This document shows, in pieces, positions 22,441 through 25,023 of a stretch of DNA of 25,023 nucleotides (the stretch's first letter is position 1; each line of letters begins with the position of its first letter). Location: NCBI RefSeq assembly GCF_937967675.1, contig NZ_CALBSN010000121.1, positions 1-25,023 on the forward strand. The letters run 5' to 3'. The stretch comes from an uncultured Flavobacterium sp. (lineage in GTDB: Bacteria; Bacteroidota; Bacteroidia; Flavobacteriales; Flavobacteriaceae). Under the pieces are notes generated by a model. The model saw only the letters and a list, made by a program, of their open reading frames with translations. It was not told the origin of the DNA and did not search any database. Made by a program: the position numbers and the translations under genes.

Positions 22441-24339
22441 ATGAGTGATGCAATCAAACACGAGTGTGGAATTGCCCTTCTTCGATTAAAAAAACCGTTA
22501 GAATTCTACAAAGAAAAATACGGATCAGCTTTCTATGGAGTACAAAAAATGTATTTATTAATGGAAAAGCAACACAACCGCGGTCAAGACGGTGCTGGAT
22601 TAGCAAGTATCAAATTGGATGTAAATCCAGGTGAGCGATATATTAGTCGTATACGCTCTAATGATCCTCAACCTATAAAAGATATCTTTGCTCAAATTAA
22701 CGACAGAATCAGTCGAGAGTTGGAAGAACATCCAGAATATCAAGATAATGTGATGCTTCAAAAACAAAATATTCCATATTTAGGAGAAGTGTTTTTAGGT
22801 CACGTTCGATATGGAACTTTTGGTAAAAATAGCATTGAAAGTGTTCACCCATTTTTACGTCAAAACAATTGGATGCACCGAAATTTAATCGTAGCGGGGA
22901 ACTTCAACATGACGAATGTTAAGGAGTTGTTTCAAAATCTTATTGATTTGGGCCAGCATCCAAAACAAATGGCGGATACCGTAACTGTAATGGAGAAAAT
23001 AGGTCATTTCTTAGATGATGAAGTAACCCATTTATATAAAGAATGTAAGAATGAAGGGTATTCAAAAAAAGATGCTTCTCCAATTATCGGGGAACGATTG
23101 AATATCCAACGTATTTTAGAACGCGCTTCTCGTAATTGGGATGGTGGTTATGCTATGGCGGGTTTATTAGGTCATGGTGATTCATTTGTTATGCGCGATC
23201 CTGCTGGAATTCGTCCGGCTTTTTTTTATGAAGATGACGAAATAGTCGTAGTAGCTTCAGAACGTCCAGTAATTCAAACCGTTTTTAATGTTGGATTTGA
23301 TAAAATTCAAGAATTAAATCCTGGAAGTGCTATTATCATTAAGAAAAATGGTAAAGTTTCAATTGAAGAAGTTAGAACTCCATTGGTAAAGAAAGCGTGT
23401 TCGTTTGAACGAATTTATTTCTCTCGTGGAAGTGATGCCGAAATCTACCAAGAGCGAAAAGAACTAGGAAGATTGATTTTCCCAAGTATTTTAAAAGCTA
23501 TCGATAACGACACAGACAATACCGTTTTTTCATATATTCCAAATACAGCAGAAACTTCTTTTTACGGAATGTCCGAAGCAGCTCAAGATTTTTTAAATCA
23601 AAGAAAAGCCAAAGCAATTATTGATCAAAAAGCTACCTTGACCGAAGATAAGTTGAAAGAATTACTTTCAGTTAAAATTAGAACCGAAAAAATTGCAATT
23701 AAAGACGCAAAATTAAGAACCTTTATTACAGAAGATAGTAGTCGAGATGATTTAGTTGCTCACGTTTACGATGTAACTTATGGCGTAGTAAAGCCAACTG
23801 ATAATTTAGTGATTATTGATGATAGTATTGTAAGAGGAACTACTTTAAAACAAAGTATCATTAAAATGATGGATCGTTTGCATCCAAAGAAAATTGTCGT
23901 GGTTTCTTCAGCACCACAAATTCGTTATCCTGATTGTTACGGAATCGATATGGCGAAATTAGAAGGATTAGTAGCTTTTAGAGCAGCCTTAGAATTGTTG
24001 AAAGAACGCAATTTATATCATATTGTAGAAGAAGTGTATCAAAAATCGAAAGCACAAGAAGATTTTAGAGATGCTGATGTAGTGAATTATGTAAAAGAAA
24101 TTTATGCACCTTTCACAGATCAAGAGGTTTCAGATAAAATTGCTGAAATGCTTACGCCTGAAGACACAAAGGCACACGTAAAAATTATTTACCAAACAGT
24201 AGAAGATTTGCATAAAGCTTGTCCTAAGAATTTAGGAGATTGGTATTTTACAGGAGATTATCCAACAAATGGAGGAAACCGTGTGGTAAATAGAGCATTT
24301 ATGAATTTTTATGAAGGAAAAGATGCTCGCGCATATTAA
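22441..24339 (+). CDS. purF: Amidophosphoribosyltransferase (PurF-like, Bacteroidota long form)
   Basis: The 632-residue enzyme transfers ammonia from glutamine to PRPP, the first committed step of purine synthesis. The class II glutamine amidotransferase nucleophile is Cys9 (MSDAIKHECGIALL), which would need removal of eight N-terminal residues. Further glutaminase motifs are NRGQDGAGLAS and GHVRYGTFG. The phosphoribosyltransferase PRPP loop is NLVIIDDSIVRGTTLKQS. It is longer than the roughly 500-residue E. coli enzyme, with insertions in both domains, as in other Bacteroidota. ATG 22441 is chosen over an upstream GTG at 22396, since it places Cys9 as the family requires. Flavobacteria can encode a second PurF; whether this is the main copy cannot be told here. 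Confidence 0.93.
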   Translation: MSDAIKHECGIALLRLKKPLEFYKEKYGSAFYGVQKMYLLMEKQHNRGQDGAGLASIKLDVNPGERYISRIRSNDPQPIKDIFAQINDRISRELEEHPEYQDNVMLQKQNIPYLGEVFLGHVRYGTFGKNSIESVHPFLRQNNWMHRNLIVAGNFNMTNVKELFQNLIDLGQHPKQMADTVTVMEKIGHFLDDEVTHLYKECKNEGYSKKDASPIIGERLNIQRILERASRNWDGGYAMAGLLGHGDSFVMRDPAGIRPAFFYEDDEIVVVASERPVIQTVFNVGFDKIQELNPGSAIIIKKNGKVSIEEVRTPLVKKACSFERIYFSRGSDAEIYQERKELGRLIFPSILKAIDNDTDNTVFSYIPNTAETSFYGMSEAAQDFLNQRKAKAIIDQKATLTEDKLKELLSVKIRTEKIAIKDAKLRTFITEDSSRDDLVAHVYDVTYGVVKPTDNLVIIDDSIVRGTTLKQSIIKMMDRLHPKKIVVVSSAPQIRYPDCYGIDMAKLEGLVAFRAALELLKERNLYHIVEEVYQKSKAQEDFRDADVVNYVKEIYAPFTDQEVSDKIAEMLTPEDTKAHVKIIYQTVEDLHKACPKNLGDWYFTGDYPTNGGNRVVNRAFMNFYEGKDARAY

Positions 24340-24406
24340 AAAAATGCGTTTCATCGACTTTTTATTTCGTTTAACAATTTTTTTATAGTAATATAATTTC
24401 TTACTC

Positions 24407-24414
24407 TACTTTAG
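24407..24414 (+). promoter_or_regulatory. Predicted -7 box of small RNA copy 1 (TACTTTAG)
   Basis: A near match to TAnnTTTG, at the same offset (203 bp) as TAATTTAG in copy 2. The conserved transcribed block starts four bases downstream. The shared upstream ACAATTTTTTTA tract (24374-24385) covers the expected -33 position. Confidence 0.5.
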
Positions 24415-24417
24415 CAG

Positions 24418-24494
24418 TACCAAAAAATTAGTAGGTTAAGTTTTATGGTAGATTTGGGGCAAAAAGGGTACGCAATGCGTACCTTTTTATTTTT
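24418..24494 (+). ncRNA. Candidate small RNA, copy 1 of a tandem pair
   Basis: A 52-nt block (24418-24469) is 51/52 identical to 24621-24672. It ends in a Rho-independent terminator: GGTACGC (24467-24473), AAT, GCGTACC (24477-24483), extended by A5/T5 pairing past one bulged G, then a T-rich tail. A -7-like box precedes the block. It starts about 80 bases after purF, in a 428-base gap with no convincing gene. A 17-codon reading (ATG 24445 to TAA 24498) shares only its first eight codons with copy 2, so an RNA function is favoured. No known RNA family could be assigned. Confidence 0.7.
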
Positions 24495-24609
24495 TTAATA
24501 TTTTTTGTTATAAAAATCATAAAAAAATCATTTCATTTTGTAAAACATGCATTTCGTCGTCTTTTTTTGCTTTTCAACAATTTTTTTAGGCAAACGAGAA
24601 ATCAATTCA

Positions 24610-24617
24610 TAATTTAG
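24610..24617 (+). promoter_or_regulatory. Predicted -7 box of small RNA copy 2 (TAATTTAG)
   Basis: The counterpart of the box at 24407-24414, with the same spacing to the conserved block and the same upstream ACAATTTTTTTA tract (24577-24588). Confidence 0.5.
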
Positions 24618-24620
24618 ATA

Positions 24621-24694
24621 TACCAGAAAATTAGTAGGTTAAGTTTTATGGTAGATTTGGGGCAAAAAGGGTGAAAGTAATTTCACCTTTTTTA
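24621..24694 (+). ncRNA. Candidate small RNA, copy 2 of a tandem pair
   Basis: The second copy of the 52-nt block (one A-to-G difference) runs into its own terminator: GGTGAAA (24670-24676), GTAA, TTTCACC (24681-24687), again with one bulged G and an A5/T5 extension, then T-rich sequence. Upper stem and loop differ completely from copy 1 while stem length, bulge and flanks are kept, the pattern expected of a functional RNA hairpin. The region between -7 box and -33 is diverged. It lies 25 bases before the terminator that separates it from sod. Confidence 0.7.
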
Positions 24695-24713
24695 TTTTAA
24701 TAAATTGGGTAAC

Positions 24714-24749
24714 AAAAAAGGCGAGGATTGAAAAATCCTCGCCTTTTTT
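24714..24749. terminator. Bidirectional terminator between the small RNAs and sod
   Basis: The perfect 10-bp stem GGCGAGGATT (24720-24729) / AATCCTCGCC (24734-24743) has a GAAA loop, with A6 before and T6 after. It serves sod on the minus strand and can stop read-through from the plus strand. Confidence 0.9.
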
Positions 24750-24767
24750 AATTTTGTTTATCTTGAA

Positions 24768-25023
24768 TTATTTTGCTGCAGCAAAACGTTTTGCAACTTC
24801 AGCCCAATTAATTACATTAAAGAACGCTTCAATATAATCAGGACGACGGTTTTGATAATGCAAATAGTAAGCATGTTCCCAAACATCCATTCCTAAGATG
24901 GGTTGTCCGCCACAAGCAACACCTGGCATTAATGGATTGTCTTGGTTTGGAGTAGAACAAACTTCTAGTTTTCCATCTTTCACACATAACCAAGCCCATC
25001 CTGAACCAAAACGAGTAGCTCCT
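24768..25023 (-). CDS. sodA: Superoxide dismutase (Fe/Mn family), C-terminal part
   Basis: The last 84 or so residues of an Fe/Mn superoxide dismutase are present; the start lies beyond the window. The metal-binding signature DVWEHAYYLHYQNRRPDYI holds the conserved Asp and His ligands. GSGWAWLCVKDGKLEV and NQDNPLMPG precede it, and the protein ends VINWAEVAKRFAAAK. The segment GGQPILGMDVWEHAYY is closer to the Mn-type sequence as I remember it, but metal preference cannot be settled from this fragment. It detoxifies superoxide in the cytoplasm. Confidence 0.95.
   Translation of the reverse strand, partial: GATRFGSGWAWLCVKDGKLEVCSTPNQDNPLMPGVACGGQPILGMDVWEHAYYLHYQNRRPDYIEAFFNVINWAEVAKRFAAAK

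Noticed and set aside
24445..24498. A 17-codon peptide gene in small RNA copy 1
   Set aside because: The second half of the frame is the terminator hairpin and T tract, and copy 2 stops after eight codons; reported only as a question.

Overview
The window is AT-rich chromosomal DNA from a member of the Bacteroidota, almost certainly a Flavobacterium or close relative. The evidence is the gene order acpP-fabF-rnc-(IPExxxVDY gene)-pyk, a TonB-dependent outer-membrane receptor, a secreted protease with a type IX sorting domain, a long Bacteroidota-type PurF, lipoproteins with Ser/Asp-rich N-termini, and recurrent TAnnTTTG promoter boxes with few Shine-Dalgarno sequences. No rRNA, tRNA, intact insertion sequence or CRISPR array was seen.

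Left part (1-7.7 kb): the C-terminal part of a TonB-dependent receptor whose reading frame does not continue to the window edge; a four-helix membrane protein; an RlpA-like protein; a minus-strand pair (YciI-domain lipoprotein, CYTH protein); a plus-strand pair (polytopic membrane protein of the so-called site-specific recombinase family, DNA polymerase IV); and a single-PAS protein. A REP-like imperfect palindrome and a bidirectional terminator separate these from the next block.

Core block (7.7-13.4 kb): on the minus strand, acpP and then fabF-rnc-IPExxxVDY-pyk link fatty-acid synthesis, RNA processing and glycolysis. Divergently, purN and rnhA run on the plus strand. A 17-bp palindrome lies at the predicted fabF promoter, and a 13-bp stem follows rnc.

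Accessory region (13.4-21.3 kb): an AAA/DUF4143 ATPase gene is preceded by five 23-bp tandem repeats ending in its promoter, and is followed by a second, diverged copy of the last 72 nt of rnhA, a scar of insertion or recombination at the rnhA 3' end. A ParDE/RelBE-like toxin-antitoxin pair follows, then a minus-strand HTH gene with palindromes over its promoter. A plus-strand run of envelope or secreted proteins comes next: a DUF1036-domain protein, two small unknown proteins (one with an apparent premature stop), a T9SS-exported subtilisin-like protease, a fibronectin-III lipoprotein and a small lipoprotein.

Right part (21.3-25.0 kb): a PfkB-family kinase, a PurF-like amidophosphoribosyltransferase and, at the edge, the C-terminal part of a superoxide dismutase on the minus strand. 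Between purF and sod lies the most striking non-coding feature: two copies, 203 bp apart, of a 52-nt block (51/52 identical). In each, the block begins at the predicted transcription start and runs into a terminator hairpin whose stem sequence differs between copies but keeps the same geometry. They look like twin small-RNA genes.
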